From Hyparrhenia diplandra (Eukaryota; Streptophyta; Magnoliopsida; Poales; Poaceae), in the NCBI GenBank assembly GCA_015847255.1, contig JADLZK010007331.1:186001-250000 (forward strand): a DNA stretch of 64,000 nt, written 5' to 3'. Positions 11,588 through 23,160 of this stretch are shown in pieces. The stretch's first letter is position 1, and every line of letters starts with the position of its first letter. The position numbers and the translations under genes were made by a program. The notes under the pieces were generated by a model. It was not told the origin of the DNA and did not search any database. It was given only the letters and a program-made list of their open reading frames with translations.

Positions 11588-11606
11588 CGCAACGGCGCGA
11601 AATGCT
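11588..11606 (-). other. Putative primer binding site of element A
   Basis: Directly inside the 5' LTR the minus strand reads AGCATTTCGCGCCGTTG. Element C has AGCATTTTCGGCGCCG at the same place (23,142-23,157). The shared GGCGCCG-type core next to the LTR end marks the tRNA priming site; the tRNA itself is not identified. Confidence 0.6.
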
Positions 11607-12946
11607 TGTTGGTGTTTCTTACGCGCACGAGAAGAAATCAAGCGCGCGGAAATACCATTGTAGCACTTCACCGGTGGTAGCGGGGTATCGTATTTTACAC
11701 AAGGGCGGTCGCCGGTTGGCTTTTCAGGTCTATGTCAACCTAAGGCAAGGGTTTGTTTTCGAGAGTAGCGAGGTTTCTATAGGCTAAGTTTTCAGGCGGT
11801 GATTCCTAAAGTCATTTGTCTACTCACTTCGGGCACCGGCCCACTCCCAAATGGGTAGAGTCCGGCAATTAGCTCTACGACACAGCCGAACGTGGGGGGA
11901 TTTCAAGGGACGGACAAGGCTTGTCACGACCAAGCCGCCTACCCCCTCAACCGTGGGATGCACCGCAAAAGGTAGGTGAACGCTAGTCCAAACACCACGT
12001 TTGCACTATTGGTCTGATTCTTGATGTTGGCCAAGGTTCCCCGGTCAAAGAGTTCCTTCACCAAGAACTAACGCTCTTAACGAGACAATCTACCAATCTC
12101 GCAAGTCTACAACAGCTAAGAAATATATCTGAAGGAAATTAAGTAGCTGCAAGATAATCACAAGACTCCTTACCAAAGTGTAAGTAGCTTGCAGAGGTAC
12201 AAGCAGGGGCGGGTGCCGACAAGTCCGGCACTCCATCCTCCTAGGAACCGCGGAACACCAGAGGCGAACCAGGCAACTCCGGGTAGAAAGAACAAAGCTT
12301 CTTTCTAGCCTTTCCCTCTCTCACTCTCTAGAATTAGAAGATAGAATAGAAGAAGTAGAAGAAGAAGATCTAATTCTACTCTCTTGCACAAGTGGACTGG
12401 TTTCTCCTTTGAATTGTTGTGTAGAGAGGTGAAGGAGGGAGCTATTTATACACAAGGGGAGGCGCCTAAGTGCTAAAAACACCCAAACCGTCCTAGGAAA
12501 ACCTTCCATATGCGCCAAACCAACCATCCAACGTCGGTTTCATCAGTTTTGGAAGGTAACAAACCGCCTCCCCGGCTGGGCCCGAACCGCCTCGGCCGAG
12601 TGGTGCGGCCGCGTGTATGCGCAAGACCACGGGGTCGGCTTTGGCTCGGGCTTCGGCGCTGGGCTTTCTTGTTACGAAAAGTTGTAAGGTGGTCTTGGCC
12701 CGGCCTGATTTTGACGTTTTGTCCCGATTCTTGTTTGGGCTTGCCATTTGCTCCTTTGGGCCTTTTTCTATTTGTTGATTTTATTTCTTTTTCTTTGTCT
12801 TTTTGGTCCAAAGTGATCATCCTTGAGTTTGTACGCAAGTCCAAATAAACACCAAAACTTTAGAATATGTTAGTTGAAATCCCTATTTCTAGGTTGTTTT
12901 GGTGTTGTGTTGACGGTATTTAATTTGTCGTTGGTTCAGATCAACG
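11607..12946 (-). repeat. 5' LTR of element A
   Basis: This is the partner of 2,995-4,342. The minus-strand TATA box is near 12,444-12,450, the CT-rich leader at 12,300-12,380 and the GC-rich box at about 12,590-12,640. Differences from the partner cluster at CAG/CCG/CGG spots, for example 'ttttcaggtc' against 'ttttcgggtc' and 'gagtccggca' against 'gagtcaggca'. The outer terminal base is G where A is expected. Confidence 0.88.
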
Positions 12947-13507
12947 GGCCCTGAGACATGAACGGCGGTGAGTGGCGGGATCGTCTGGAGGAAGGCGGCG
13001 GGGAGGTGTGTCACGCGCTTGGCGAAGGCGGCATCCTTCGCGGTGTCGGACGGTCGTATGGCGTCCGCAGCGGCGGTTGGCCCGATAAAACCCTGCCGGA
13101 ACGACTTCCCAAGAGCTCGCGGCGCCGCATGGTGGCCGCGTTGGCCGGAGTGGATCTCCTCGATGAGCTTCTCCCCTTGCTCGTAGGTGATGCATTTGGA
13201 GGGACTCGGAGGCTCAGCGCCCGGTAGAGCTCTTGCAGGGCAGGGACGAACGACTTGGCCCCTTCGCGCCGGGCGCTGGATTCCTCTTGTCTGGGGGAGC
13301 TTGCCTTCCTTGAACCACTGAAGCGGTGGGATCCGCCCGATTAGGCCTCGGGGCCGTCGCGGGTTGAGCTCGATCCGGCCTCTCGAGCCGGCCCCCGAGC
13401 CGATTGGGTGTGAGCTCGTGGCTAGGCAAGCCTTCGCTATTTGGGAGCTCGGGCTTGTGGGAGCGTCTACCTCCATAGGGTCCGAGCTCGGGCGTCGGGC
13501 GGTTGAG
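12947..13507 (-). pseudogene. Integrase N-terminal part of outer gypsy element (first half)
   Basis: The minus strand carries a decayed zinc-binding region and ends with AAFLQTIPPLTAVHVSG, which continues directly into LDMVGPF at 2,994 after insertion A is removed. Between 13,000 and 13,420 legible blocks include LIEEIHSGQ on the minus strand, where LLEEIHSG is usual for this family. Several frame changes. Confidence 0.75.
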
Positions 13508-14010
13508 TTAGCGTCTGTCGTCGCAGGTCGTCTTTGAGTCGTATCGATGGCTTGCGTTGCTCGTGCATGAAAGCGCTGGCGGGGCCGTGAGGCGATCCGG
13601 CGCGAGCTTGGCGAGGACATCCGCGTCGTTGTTGAGGTGGCGGTGAATGTGGTTGACCTCGAGCCCGTGGAAGTGCTCCTCAAGCTCTCGGACCTTCGGT
13701 GGTAGGCGATCATCTTCGGGTTGACGCAATCGACTTCCTTCATGACTTGGTTCTTGACGAGTTGGAGTCGCCCGGATCTCGAGGTCCGGACGCCGAAGCT
13801 CGCGGGCGATGCGCAAGCCGTTCACGGGCCTCATACTCGACCACGTTGTTGGACGCGGGAAAGTGTAGGCGGATGGAGTACTTCATGCGCACTCGTTTTG
13901 GAGAGATGAAGACGAAGTCCGACGCCGGCGTAGTACTTCTTTTACGGATCCGTCGAAAGGCGAGTGTCCAGTATTCGATGTCGTCGGGCCTCGGGCGGCT
14001 GCCGACCTCG
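13508..14010 (-). pseudogene. Second (archaeal-type) RNase H of outer gypsy element
   Basis: Downstream of the normal RNase H the minus strand gives FDGSVKEV, KNECA, a degraded EYEA region (VVEYEARE), NGLRIARELRRPDLEIR, then KVRELEEHFHGLEVNHIHRH and LNNDADVLAKLAPDR. FDGS, EYEA and NNDAD correspond to the acidic catalytic positions of the additional RNase H that is characteristic of Tat-lineage elements. The GDSQLV block is lost in a frame change. This module supports placing the outer element in Tat. Confidence 0.75.
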
Positions 14011-14430
14011 GTCCACCGCGATGAAGTCTGCTAGAGCCTAGGATTTTATGGCATCTCTCGGGGGCGAGGGTGATGTCGGGTCCCATGAGCTCAATAGCCC
14101 ACTTGGCCATACGGCCCGTAACCTCGGGAATACGGATGACCTCGCCAAGGGGAATTTGGAGACGACCTTGACCAGGATAGGAGTCGAAGTAATGCCGAGC
14201 TTGCGTCGGGATGATCAGCCACACGATACGAGCTTTTCGAGGCTGCGTGTAGCGGGTCTTGTGTCGGTGAGGACTTACCATGAAGTACGAACGTTGTACC
14301 TTGAGCACATGCCCTTCCTCTTCCCTCTCAACGACGAGCGCGGTGCTCACCACCTTCGAGGTGGCCGAGATGTAAAGGAGGATCGGTTCGTTGGGTGTGG
14401 GAGCGCACGAGTACGGGCGGATTAGCAAGG
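14011..14430 (-). pseudogene. RNase H domain following RT, outer gypsy element
   Basis: The minus-strand frame has ILLYISATSKVVSTALVVER, then KTRYTQPRKA and ARHYFDSYPG, then GRMAKWAIELMGPDITLAPE. These are the standard blocks of gypsy RT-linked RNase H. The usual first Asp position in LYISAT is not an Asp, which is common for this domain in Tat elements and fits reliance on the second RNase H. Confidence 0.8.
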
Positions 14431-15240
14431 AGTTGCTTCAGCCGAGTCGAGCTTGTCGGGCCTCGTCGGCCCGAGGTAAAGCGCCTCGACTTCTTCGGCC
14501 AGGCTTGTAGAGTGGGAGGCTCCGTTCCCGAAGTCGGGCTATGAAACGACTTAGTGCGGCTAGGCATCCCGTGAGCCGTTGCACGCACTTGACGCTTTTG
14601 ATCGGCCCCATATTCGTTATGGCAGCCGATTTTCCGGGATTGGCCTCGATGCCACGTTCGGAAACGATGAAGCCAAGCAACTTCCCTCGAGGGACCCCCG
14701 TAGACACACTTCTCGGGATTGAGCTTGACTCCGAACTCTCGGAGCTTAGCAAAGACCTTTTTCGAGGTCGGGGATGAGCTCTTTCAAACGCTTCGTCTTG
14801 ACAACGATGTCGCCGACGTATGCTTCAACGAGCTTTCGAGGAGCTCTTTGAAGACTTTTGCATGCACCTGCGGAAGGTGGCACCGGCGTTTTTCAAACCG
14901 AAGGGCATTGTTACAATGTATCGCGCGTCAAACGGGTGATGAAGGAGGTGGCAAGCTGATCGAGCTCGCTCATCGCGACCGGGTGGTAGCCGGAGTAGGC
15001 GTCGAGAAAACAGAGCGTTTCGCACCAGGAGGTGGAGTCAACAATTTGGTCAATGCGCTGCAAAGGAAACGGATCCTTTGGGCATGCCTTGTTGAGACCC
15101 GTGTAATCAACACACATTCTCCATTTCCCATTCTTCTTCTTAACTAGTACGGGGTTGGCTATCCATTCGGGATGATACACCTCCTTGATGAACCCGGGCG
15201 GCTAAGAGTTTATCTATCTCCTCGGCGATTGCCTGGCGTC
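14431..15240 (-). pseudogene. Reverse transcriptase of outer gypsy element, catalytic YVDD reads YVGD
   Basis: Minus-strand blocks in order: YHPEWIANPVLVKKKNGKWR with MCVDYTGLNKACPKDPFPL, then CFLDAYSGYHPVAMSELDQ, then MPFGLKNAGATFRRCMQ, then AYVGDIVVKT near 14,800-14,822, then LLGFIVSERGIEANPGKSAA, and RLTGCLAALSRFIAR. The order and wording are those of Ty3/gypsy RT. At the active site GGC replaces the first Asp codon, giving YVGD. That change alone should abolish activity; a base-calling error cannot be excluded. Confidence 0.9.
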
Positions 15241-15249
15241 GATCGTCGT

Positions 15250-16191
15250 CGAAACGTCTCGGCCTACCGCTTCACCGCCGAGAGCCGGGTTTGATGTTCA
15301 AGGAGTGCTCGGCGACTTCCCTCGGTATGCCCGGCATATCCGAGGCCCTCCACGCCGAATACATCGAGGTTCGCGCGAAGGGAAGTCGACGAGCTCGCTT
15401 TCCTATTTGGGGGTGAGCTCGGCACCCACGAGAGGGTGCGCCCATCCTTGTCGGCCGTGATCTCCTTGCGTCCTTTTCGGGCTCGAGCGTGCGGGTTACC
15501 TTCTCGAGCTCGGCGAGCGAGCTCGTGCTTGCCACCTTCGGAGCTCGACGGTTGAGCTCGTGCTCGCCTTCTTTTGAGCTCGGGGAGTCTTCGGCGCTGG
15601 CCAAGGCCGCCATCTTGGGCAGCATCCCGCCGATTCGGACGGCGGCGTCGGCGTCTTGGGCCGCGGCGCCTCGCGACCCGAATGCGTGCTCGAAGGTGGA
15701 GTCGATGGTGATGACCCCCCTCGGACAGGGATCTTGAGCTTGAGGTAGGTGTAGTTGGGGGACGGCCATGAACCGCGCGCGCGCGGCATGGCAGCCGCCC
15801 CAGCGGGGCGTGGTAGGCGTTCTTGAGCGGGGGAGCACCTCGAACGTGAGGACCTCCTTTTGCGGAAGTTGTCAGGTTGGGTGCCGAAGGTGACGGGGAG
15901 GTCAATCCGTCCGGAGCGGGAGCATCTGCTTCCCCTGGCACCACCCCGTGGATCGGCTCCGTGACGGGCGGAGACGTGCCTTGGGGATGCCAAGGGCTTG
16001 GAGCGCGTGGATGTAGAGGAGGTTGAGGCCGCGCCGCCATCCATCAATACCTTCCCGAGGTGCATGGTGCCGATGATGGGATCGACGACGAGCGGGTACC
16101 TTCTCGGGTACGGGATGTGTCGAGGATGATCGGCTTTGTCGAAGGTGATCGCCGAGGCTCGACCACTTGAGGTACTCGGGGGTAGCCGGCT
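15250..16191 (-). pseudogene. Protease region of outer gypsy element
   Basis: The minus strand from 16,190 gives ASAITFDKADHPRHIPYPRR, YPLVVDPIIGTMHLGKVLMD followed by GG, the aspartic protease motif, then EPIHGVVPG, a block resembling GLKNAYHALLGRP near 15,800, and NYTYLKLKIP with ITIDSTFEHAF. In these elements the protease cuts the polyprotein. The frame changes at least three times. The piece immediately upstream is separated from gag by the solo LTR at 16,192-18,348. Confidence 0.82.
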
Positions 16192-18348
16192 TGAAAGTGC
16201 ATCTAGCCCTTTAGTGGATTTTGGTGAATTGAATGACAACATAATTAAAGGTCTAATAAGTTTGCTAAGTGTTGAACAGAAAGGCTGAGTCTATTATATA
16301 TACTTGTGGATTATGTAGTAACAAGTATATTCAAGGTTCAACAAGTAAGCAAACTTGATGGTATTCCACATAGTATGGAAGCAAAGCCAAATTGTGTATT
16401 GTTGTACTAGAAGATGATGAAAACAATCTAGTTCAAGCAAAAGACAACAATGCAAATGGAATCAAGGAAATGGCTTATATGTTGTGGAATATCATAGCAT
16501 CATGTGAAAGCAAGCATACTTGGCAAAAAGGCAAATGAGACAAGAGTTGATGATTTTGGATTGGTCTCTATAATGGCTTGTTTCCCATGAATAGAAGATT
16601 GAAATAAGTGTTGGAGTGTCAATCCAAAATGATAGGATATAAGGAACCGTGAATTGGCTTGACCATATTGATGTTGATCCATGTATGTCTCTATGTGAGT
16701 CAAACCAGAAGCTTGATTGGTCTCAACATTCATATCTGCAAAATAATCAAGCAAGGATCAAAATGTTGAAGAAACGGTTATTCAATGGTTGCTTGATATG
16801 ATGTGACTTGAGTGTATCTTGATAAGGTGAAGATAGCAAGGAAAGGGCTTCGAGGTACTAAGCGAAGGTGAAGGGCAAGCGTTGGCTTGGGACCGAGGTA
16901 CCATGGCTAAGGTGAAGAAGAGAGTACTTGCATTTAGTCGAGGAACTAATCAAGCTATGAGGAGTCATATTGTGTTGAGGATCAAATCATTAGTGTGAGT
17001 GACTTGAAGCCATGGAGGTGAACTCATATTTGTGGAAATGGTTCAAGTCACATGCACAAGATATATTTGCTCTAAGAGATGAGACAAAGATGATAGAGGA
17101 TGATGTACAAAGTTGATGGAACCTTCAAGTGCAACGGATGACAACCTAGACTCATGGAGGTTTAATTTCATTTATGTTTTGAATCTTGAGTTTAGGACAT
17201 GCCGTACTATTAAGAGGGATCCTAGGACCTTTGGCTACATGTGAACTAAATGCTCAAACCTCCAGCTCGGCCAAAAACATCACCTCACGACCAAAACAGA
17301 CAAGGCCGAGACACTTTTTACACTTTGTTGTTGGCGGCGGCAAGCAGCGTGCAGCGTAAAGTGAGGCACAATACAAGGGCAAGGGGGCTACAGCGTGTTA
17401 GGTGCGGCAGTGCCGCACTTAATCCGACCGTTGGGCCCGATCGGGTATAAATACCATTCCTACCCCTCCCACAACGGTTATCCGGCTCACTTCATCTCCT
17501 ACCTCGCTGACAAAGATTAAAAACGAGACCTCTTGCTCTCTCTCACTCCTCCATTGTTGCTCCTCCTTCCCCCAAGCCAAGATTTCGATTCCACCATCAA
17601 ATCTTGAGGGAAAAGGCAGCAACCCGCTTGTGGAGGCCGGATCTACTACTTCCCCAACTTGAAAGAGCATTTGGTTCACGTTTGAAAAGGAACCCTAGGG
17701 TTCTTTCCTCTTGGAGCTTGCTCCTAGACGGCTAGGCGTCGCCCTTGAGCTTGCCTCTTCGTGTGGCAGCCTTGGGAGGTTTGTAACCTCACTCAAAATC
17801 AAGAAAATCACCCCTCATCTCAAGGGTTCACTCCCTTGACTTGAGAACGAGGGAAGGGACGGCTTTGTGTGGCGAATCCCAATCCTTTTGTGGATACCTC
17901 AACAACGTGGGACGAACCTTGCCTTTGTGGCGACGGTGAACCACGGGAAAAATCCTTGTCTCACGCGTGCTATTTACATTCTTGCATATTATTCTTGTGA
18001 GCTAGGGTTTCATCCCGATCTATTTTTTGTTGAGGAGTTCTGGCACATTCTATTGGATATATGTGATATATTTGTGTGCAGGAACTTGGGATATTCACTC
18101 GATCTAAGTTTCGTTGCTTAGATTTCAAACTGGCAGGTTTGTGTTTAACGCGCGAGGGCGGCGGTGCCGCGGCGGCGGTGGCAAGGAGCGTAGACGGTGG
18201 GTGCCGCACATGCGGCAAAGGCTGCCATGACGCAGGCGCTGCCAGAGGCGTGAAGCCGCGCGTTGTTCTCAAACCGCCGAGTTTGTTTTTACAGTGATTT
18301 TAAGGTACGGGCCTATTCACCCCCCTCTAGGCCTCCTAGGCGACATCA
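16192..18348 (+). mobile_element. Insertion B: copia-like (SIRE/Maximus-type) solo LTR
   Basis: The left edge is TGAAAGTGCATCTAGCCC, a familiar start of long grass copia LTRs. The right edge is CCTATTCACCCCCCTCTAGG followed by cctcctaggcgacatca, the usual LTR end just before the primer site. A TATA box (TATAAATA, 17,446-17,453) sits mid-element with a CT-rich leader at 17,520-17,580, which sets the plus orientation. There is no internal coding domain and no second copy, hence solo LTR. It splits the outer element between gag (REVPLHRAVYG side) and protease. I could not find a clean target duplication (cggct on the left, agatc on the right). Confidence 0.7.
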
Positions 18349-20610
18349 AGATCCATACACGGCTCGGTGAAGAGGGACCTCGCGGCGCGTGAGCTCTTTC
18401 GGCGCTTGGACTCGTAGTGGGTGGCCCCGCCGAAGACGACGCTGACGGCACCGATCCTCGATGTAGATATCGGCGTCGAACTCGTCGGGAGCCGGTTTCG
18501 CGTCCTTGTCGTCTCGTCGCCCTTGTCGCCACCACGCCAGCGGTGTGCCCATCACGTGCTTCTTCATGAGACGGCGCCTCCTTCATCTTGTGCTTGACCA
18601 GGCCCCTCATGGTGCGGGCACGGCTCCTCGAGCATCTTGTCGGAAGTGCTCTTTGGGGATGAAAGGCTTGCCACCCTTGCCGCCGGCCTTGCGCTTGTCC
18701 GCAACGGCCACGGTCGTCGTCGTTGTCGTCGCGGGGGCGCTTTGTTCTTCTTGTTCTTCTGCGGAGTTCGATCCCCGGTTTCTCGCTCGTCGCCCGTTCG
18801 GCTTGCCTTTGCCCCGTGACGGCGAGAGGCGGCGCCCCTCCTCGGCGTGACGCGTGGCGAGGTCGAGGAGCAAGTTCACGGTTCGGGCTTCGGACGCCGA
18901 GCTCGTGGATCGTGGTCTCACAAGTAGTGCCGAAGGTGAAGGTGTGATGATCTCTGAGTCGAGGCCTCCGAGGAGGTTGCGAGCTTGGAGGCGCGGTGCG
19001 TCGCGGGCTCTCTCCTTCTTCTTCTCGACCTCAGCCTCGCAGTCCCACGTCGTGCTTGGCCGGGCGTAGGTGCCTGGAAGTTGCCGACTGAGACGTCGTC
19101 GCAGGTCCTCCCGATTGCGGATGGTGCCCTCCCTCGGGAGGTGCTCGAGCCATGATCGCGCCCGAACCCGCAAGGTAGAGTGGGAGGTTGCGGATGATGA
19201 AATAGTCATTTGTCGGCACCTCCTACCGGCACCAAGGCGATGAGTCCTCGAGCCATGTGGCTGGCCGGTCTCCCGTTGTACTTCGCACCGAGGTCGAGCT
19301 CGGAGGCGAGAGGGGAGCGCCATGGATGCGTGGAGAAGGCCTTAGGCCTCCTCGAGCTCGAGGCTCGAGGGCCGGCGGTTGGTTTGGGGGAGACGGGTGT
19401 GGGCGGCGCGGCGGTGGGGCCGTGGCTCTTGTCTTCGGCCGTCATGGCGGCCACCGCGTCGCTTCTTTGCAGGCTGGGGCGCTCCTCAGGGCGCCCCGCG
19501 GTGGTACTTGTCATCGTCTGGGGGGCGTTCTTCTCGGCCGAGCCTCCGCTCGCCCGGGGCGTTGATGGTGTCCCCGGCGTCACGGTTCTCGACGACTCGT
19601 CGTCGTCTGCGTGGACCTCGGGGTGGGAGGAAGCCTCGTGCTCCTCCGCCGGTCGTCGGTGAGACGTGAGCTTCTTTTCTTTGGACCGCCGCCTCCGCCG
19701 AGTCTCTTGAGCTGCTCGTGGGTCTGCGTGCCTCGAGGTCCCTCGGGGGGCGAACAGCGGCGTAGGAGCGCGGCGGCCGCCGGGGTTCTAGGATGCTCCC
19801 GAACACCGGCGGAGCTGTTCGAGGCTCGCCCGGTTGATGCGTCGTGGACCTCGCGGGCTCGAGCTCGTGCTCGTGATTCTTTGTCTTCCTCCCCTCGCCG
19901 GCGAGGAGGGGTTTCGCGCTCTTGGGCCGCTTGTGCGTTCGAGCTCCTCGAGCTCTTCCACCGGGCCTTGACGCGGTCAACAGGGCGGCTCGTACCGGGC
20001 GCGTGGCGGAGTCTCGTGGTGTGTGTTGAGAGGTGTCGCCGAGTGGACTTTTTTACCGCACCCCTCGGGGGGTGTGACACATGTAGCACCGACGCATGGG
20101 GTCGCAATCCATGAGGCTCATCCCATCGAGGGCGGCTCGAGCTCGTGGACGCCGACTTTGCCGGGGCTCGTCGCCTCATGGGAGTGGGAGGCCCCGCCGC
20201 CCATCGGGGTACATCGGGCGTATGCCGCCGTGGAACGTCGCCGACCGACCTCTTCGGCGAGTGGTAGGGACGACATTGGGCGGTGGAGAAGGTCACATCG
20301 CGGAACAGGGGCTGCGTAGGCTCACGCCCCCGGGATGTCGGAACGGGTCCTTGATGAGGTCGAAGAAGCGGTCCGGGCGCGCGCTGATGGGGCCGACCGG
20401 GCGCTGAGGTGGAGTTCCGTCCCATGCTCGCCAGACGGAGTCGGTGGCGCCGAGGAGGCGGCCGGGATGTCCTCACGCCGCACGGGCGGGTGAAGACGCT
20501 CCCGTGATGGACCGCCGGCTCGGTCTCGAGAAGTCGATCGCGTCGATGCCATCGCCGACGCGCGGCCGCGTCGAGTGGAAGAAACCATCGGAGTGGGAGA
20601 ACGTCGCACT
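18349..20610 (-). pseudogene. Gag of outer gypsy element
   Basis: On the minus strand the legible blocks are ASELDLGAKYNGRPASH, NDYFIIRNLPLYLAGS, SWLEHLPREGTIRNREDLRR, GTYARPSTTWDCEAEVEKKK, NLLGGLDSEIIT, RTVNLLLDLATRHAEEGRR, and a C-terminal PKELTRREVPLHRAVYG. This is the retrotransposon gag domain common to Tat elements. Upstream (19,500-20,600) is a long low-complexity segment rich in R, S, P and T. The region is unusually rich in GAGCTC. Frame changes are frequent, so start and stop cannot be set. Confidence 0.8.
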
Positions 20611-20641
20611 AGCTGCCGCTTCCTACCCGGCGCGCCAACCG

Positions 20642-20658
20642 CCGTGGTCTCGATACCA
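20642..20658 (-). other. Putative primer binding site of outer element
   Basis: The minus strand reads TGGTATCGAGACCACGG. This is close to TGGTATCAGAGCC, the sequence complementary to the 3' end of initiator Met-tRNA, with CAGAGC read as CGAGAC. It lies 12 bases inside the LTR edge at 20,671, which is farther than usual, so the call is tentative. Confidence 0.4.
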
Positions 20659-20670
20659 CCGCCACAAGAA

Positions 20671-21436
20671 TGTAATCGGCTAGTGCGTGCTCCAATGGCC
20701 TAGCTCTAGAGACAATGACACGAAATTTATATCGTTCGGGGCAAATCGCGCTCCCTAGTCCGGGGGTGAGGCCACTATCCGAGCTCAAAAGCTCGTGATC
20801 GGGCGAATACAAGCGGGCGAGAGAGGGAGATGAGCTCCTGTGTCTCGCGGAAAATGGGTGATCGGAGTGTTGGAAGCTAGAATGCTTGTGAGTCGAGAAC
20901 TTGACCTTCTCCAATGGCCGAGCCTCCCTTTTATAGCCGCAAGGGAGATGTACAGGGTAGCCATCGAGGGAGGGACTTAAGAGGAGAAGAGATACAAATT
21001 TGGGGGTAGAAGAGGAAATGGGACCGTTCGGTTGGGCACGCCGGACCTCCGGCGTCTTGCCGCCGCCGCTTCGCGCCATGGCCTATCCGTAGGTCGTCAG
21101 AGCTATGTAGGGGCGGCTCCATTTTCTCCGATGTCGTCAGACGACGACCGCCGAGCTCGGAGCTCGTCGGTCGGCCGAGGGAACAATGAGCTCAAAGCGC
21201 CGCCGTCATCCATGCGCCCCTCCGTCCATCGTGCACGCGCCGCCGTCCACTGCCGGACTCGCGGCGGCGCCCCTGGCCATAAATGCGTGTACTTGGCGTT
21301 GCGAGAAAACATGTGGACGGGAGAGCTCGACGGGAGCTCGGCCTCCATTGCCGAGGTCATCTTTGTCCGGTAGCGGTTGTCCAGTAGTACCCCGCGCGGT
21401 GTGGCGTGATCCGACGGGCCATACACAAGCGCGTCG
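20671..21436 (-). repeat. 5' LTR of outer gypsy element, inner part
   Basis: The inner edge on the plus strand is TGTAATCGGC, i.e. the minus-strand LTR ends GCCGATTACA. A minus-strand TATA box, GCTATAAAAGGGAGG, lies at about 20,925-20,939. The LTR is interrupted by element C at 21,437 and continues at 30,342. Confidence 0.7.
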
Positions 21437-23141
21437 TGTTGACGGTAACCAACGACATATTTTTCCCCGTCAACTTACTACCAAAAAGGGAGTAAAACTA
21501 TACCTTTCTATACTCATATACATTTATCACTAATAAAATTCCACTTGTAGTGTCTATTATTTTATTTTGCAGATTTGTAATAAAAGCAAGTGGAAAATCG
21601 ACCAAAATACGCCATCCGGGAAAGCGCATTATTGTAAAAACTCAAGCCCAGAGCAAATCGATCCAAAACATCAAAAATCGGGCGAGCCGAGCCCGGCCCA
21701 CAACTTTTCAAGACGAGGGAAGACACCCCACCGAGACCCGGGCCGAGGCCGAGCCTGGGGGTGCGCTACAAGCATCACTGGTGCGGCCGCACCCTCCCCC
21801 GAGGCGGTTCGGCCCAGCCTCGGGGAGGCGGTTCGTGCACCGCCAAATGGGGATTCCCGCCGTTGGATGGTCGGGTTTGCTCGTAATAGGAAGGTTTACT
21901 GTGTCGGTTTTGGTGTAAATTAGCACTTAGGCCCTCCTCCAAGTGTATAAGTAGACCCCTCTCTCCCTCTCTCAACACACACCACTTGGAGTCCAGCAAA
22001 CCAAAGCAATCTCTCTCTCTCTACCACCTCTACCTCTCTCTCTTCTTCTACTTCTTCTTTCTTCTTCTACTTTCTTCTTCTTCTTAGTTCTTGGTTAGCA
22101 CTTGGAGTAGAAGAGCTACAAGGAGGGCTTGTCTCCTAGAAGAAAGTGCTTTGGTAATACATCTTCTCTATGGAGCATTCTTCTATTTGCAAGTCTTACA
22201 TCTATGTTCTTGGCCTAACTTATGAACTAGAGCATAGTCTTGTTCATGTTCTTGTGTTGGTATATGAACTAGCATATAGTTTACATATCATAATCTTGAC
22301 ATGTTCATCTCAGTTCATCATCGATCATCATATGCCTAACTTGATTAGAGGTGGGATAACGGTTCGTTGTTCCTTCGGGTTTGCTCTTGTTCTAGTCCGT
22401 CCATTCGACGAGTGGGGATCTGGGGGACAAGAGTAGTGCTCTAATATGCGGGCATGGTGCCCGGGTATTACGACACCTGCGGATATGAGTGCACGCCACG
22501 GTTGAGGGGGTAGGCGGCTTGGTCGTGACAAGCCTTGACCGCCCCTTGAAATCCCCCCCACGCTCGTGTGTCTTTGTAGGAGTTCGTAAATGCTTCCATT
22601 GGGCCGTATGGCACCCGAGAGTCTCCCTGTTATCCTAGACCTAACCACGATTAAATCAGTTTGCATATGATCCTAACTATTCATTTGTATGGCCATAACT
22701 AGATACATTAGAATTACTCCATTAGGTTATTCATTCATTCTTTATCTATTTTTCTTTATCCTTTTGCTGGTGGATTCTTAAGTGTGTGTCACACTATCCA
22801 TGAACTATTATTGCTTACCCCTGTTATGAACAATTTGGTCTAAGCAAACACATGTTCCTCTATTCGAGATGCCATCTTTGGTTTATTAAACACATGCCTT
22901 CCTTTGGGAAAAATATAAATAACGATACCCCCTGAATACTTAAGGGTGAAATGCTACAATGATAGATCCGTGCGCTATGCGGATGAAATATCTAAGATGG
23001 CAAGATCTATCCCGTTGACAATCCCATTTCGGATCAGCGACATGGTGGTTTACTTGGGAATGTCACGCGGCGCATTTCGGGCGCTTTTATTGGGGATGGG
23101 TTTTATACTGTTTCCTTTGATTGCGCTAAGAAATGCCAACA
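21437..23141 (+). repeat. 5' LTR of element C
   Basis: The TATA box is TGTATAAGTAGACCCC at 21,944-21,959, followed by a leader with long CT runs (22,010-22,080). The GC box with GGTGCGGCCGCACC is at about 21,780-21,793. It carries 27 bases at about 21,458-21,484 that are absent from the 3' copy. Small differences from the 3' LTR again fall at CAG/CTG/CCG sites. Confidence 0.9.
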
Positions 23142-23160
23142 AGCATTTTCGGCGCCGATT
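23142..23160 (+). other. Putative primer binding site of element C
   Basis: AGCATTTTCGGCGCCG follows the LTR end directly and matches the element A site at 11,588-11,606. Confidence 0.6.

Larger units (their letters stand above)
2995..12946 (-). mobile_element. Element A: complete Athila-type Ty3/gypsy retrotransposon nested in the outer integrase
   Basis: Two LTRs (2,995-4,342 and 11,607-12,946) of 1.34-1.35 kb flank gag, RT, RNase H and integrase remnants, all on the minus strand, followed by a 3.3-kb region between integrase and the 3' LTR as in Athila elements. Outer ends are slightly decayed: TATTGG in place of TGTTGG on the left, TCAACG in place of TCAACA on the right. Flanks are aggcc (2,990-2,994) and gggcc or ggccc at 12,946-12,951, consistent with a target duplication with one change. 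Joining the flanks restores ...HVSGLDMVGPF in the outer integrase, which confirms the insertion point. Confidence 0.88.
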
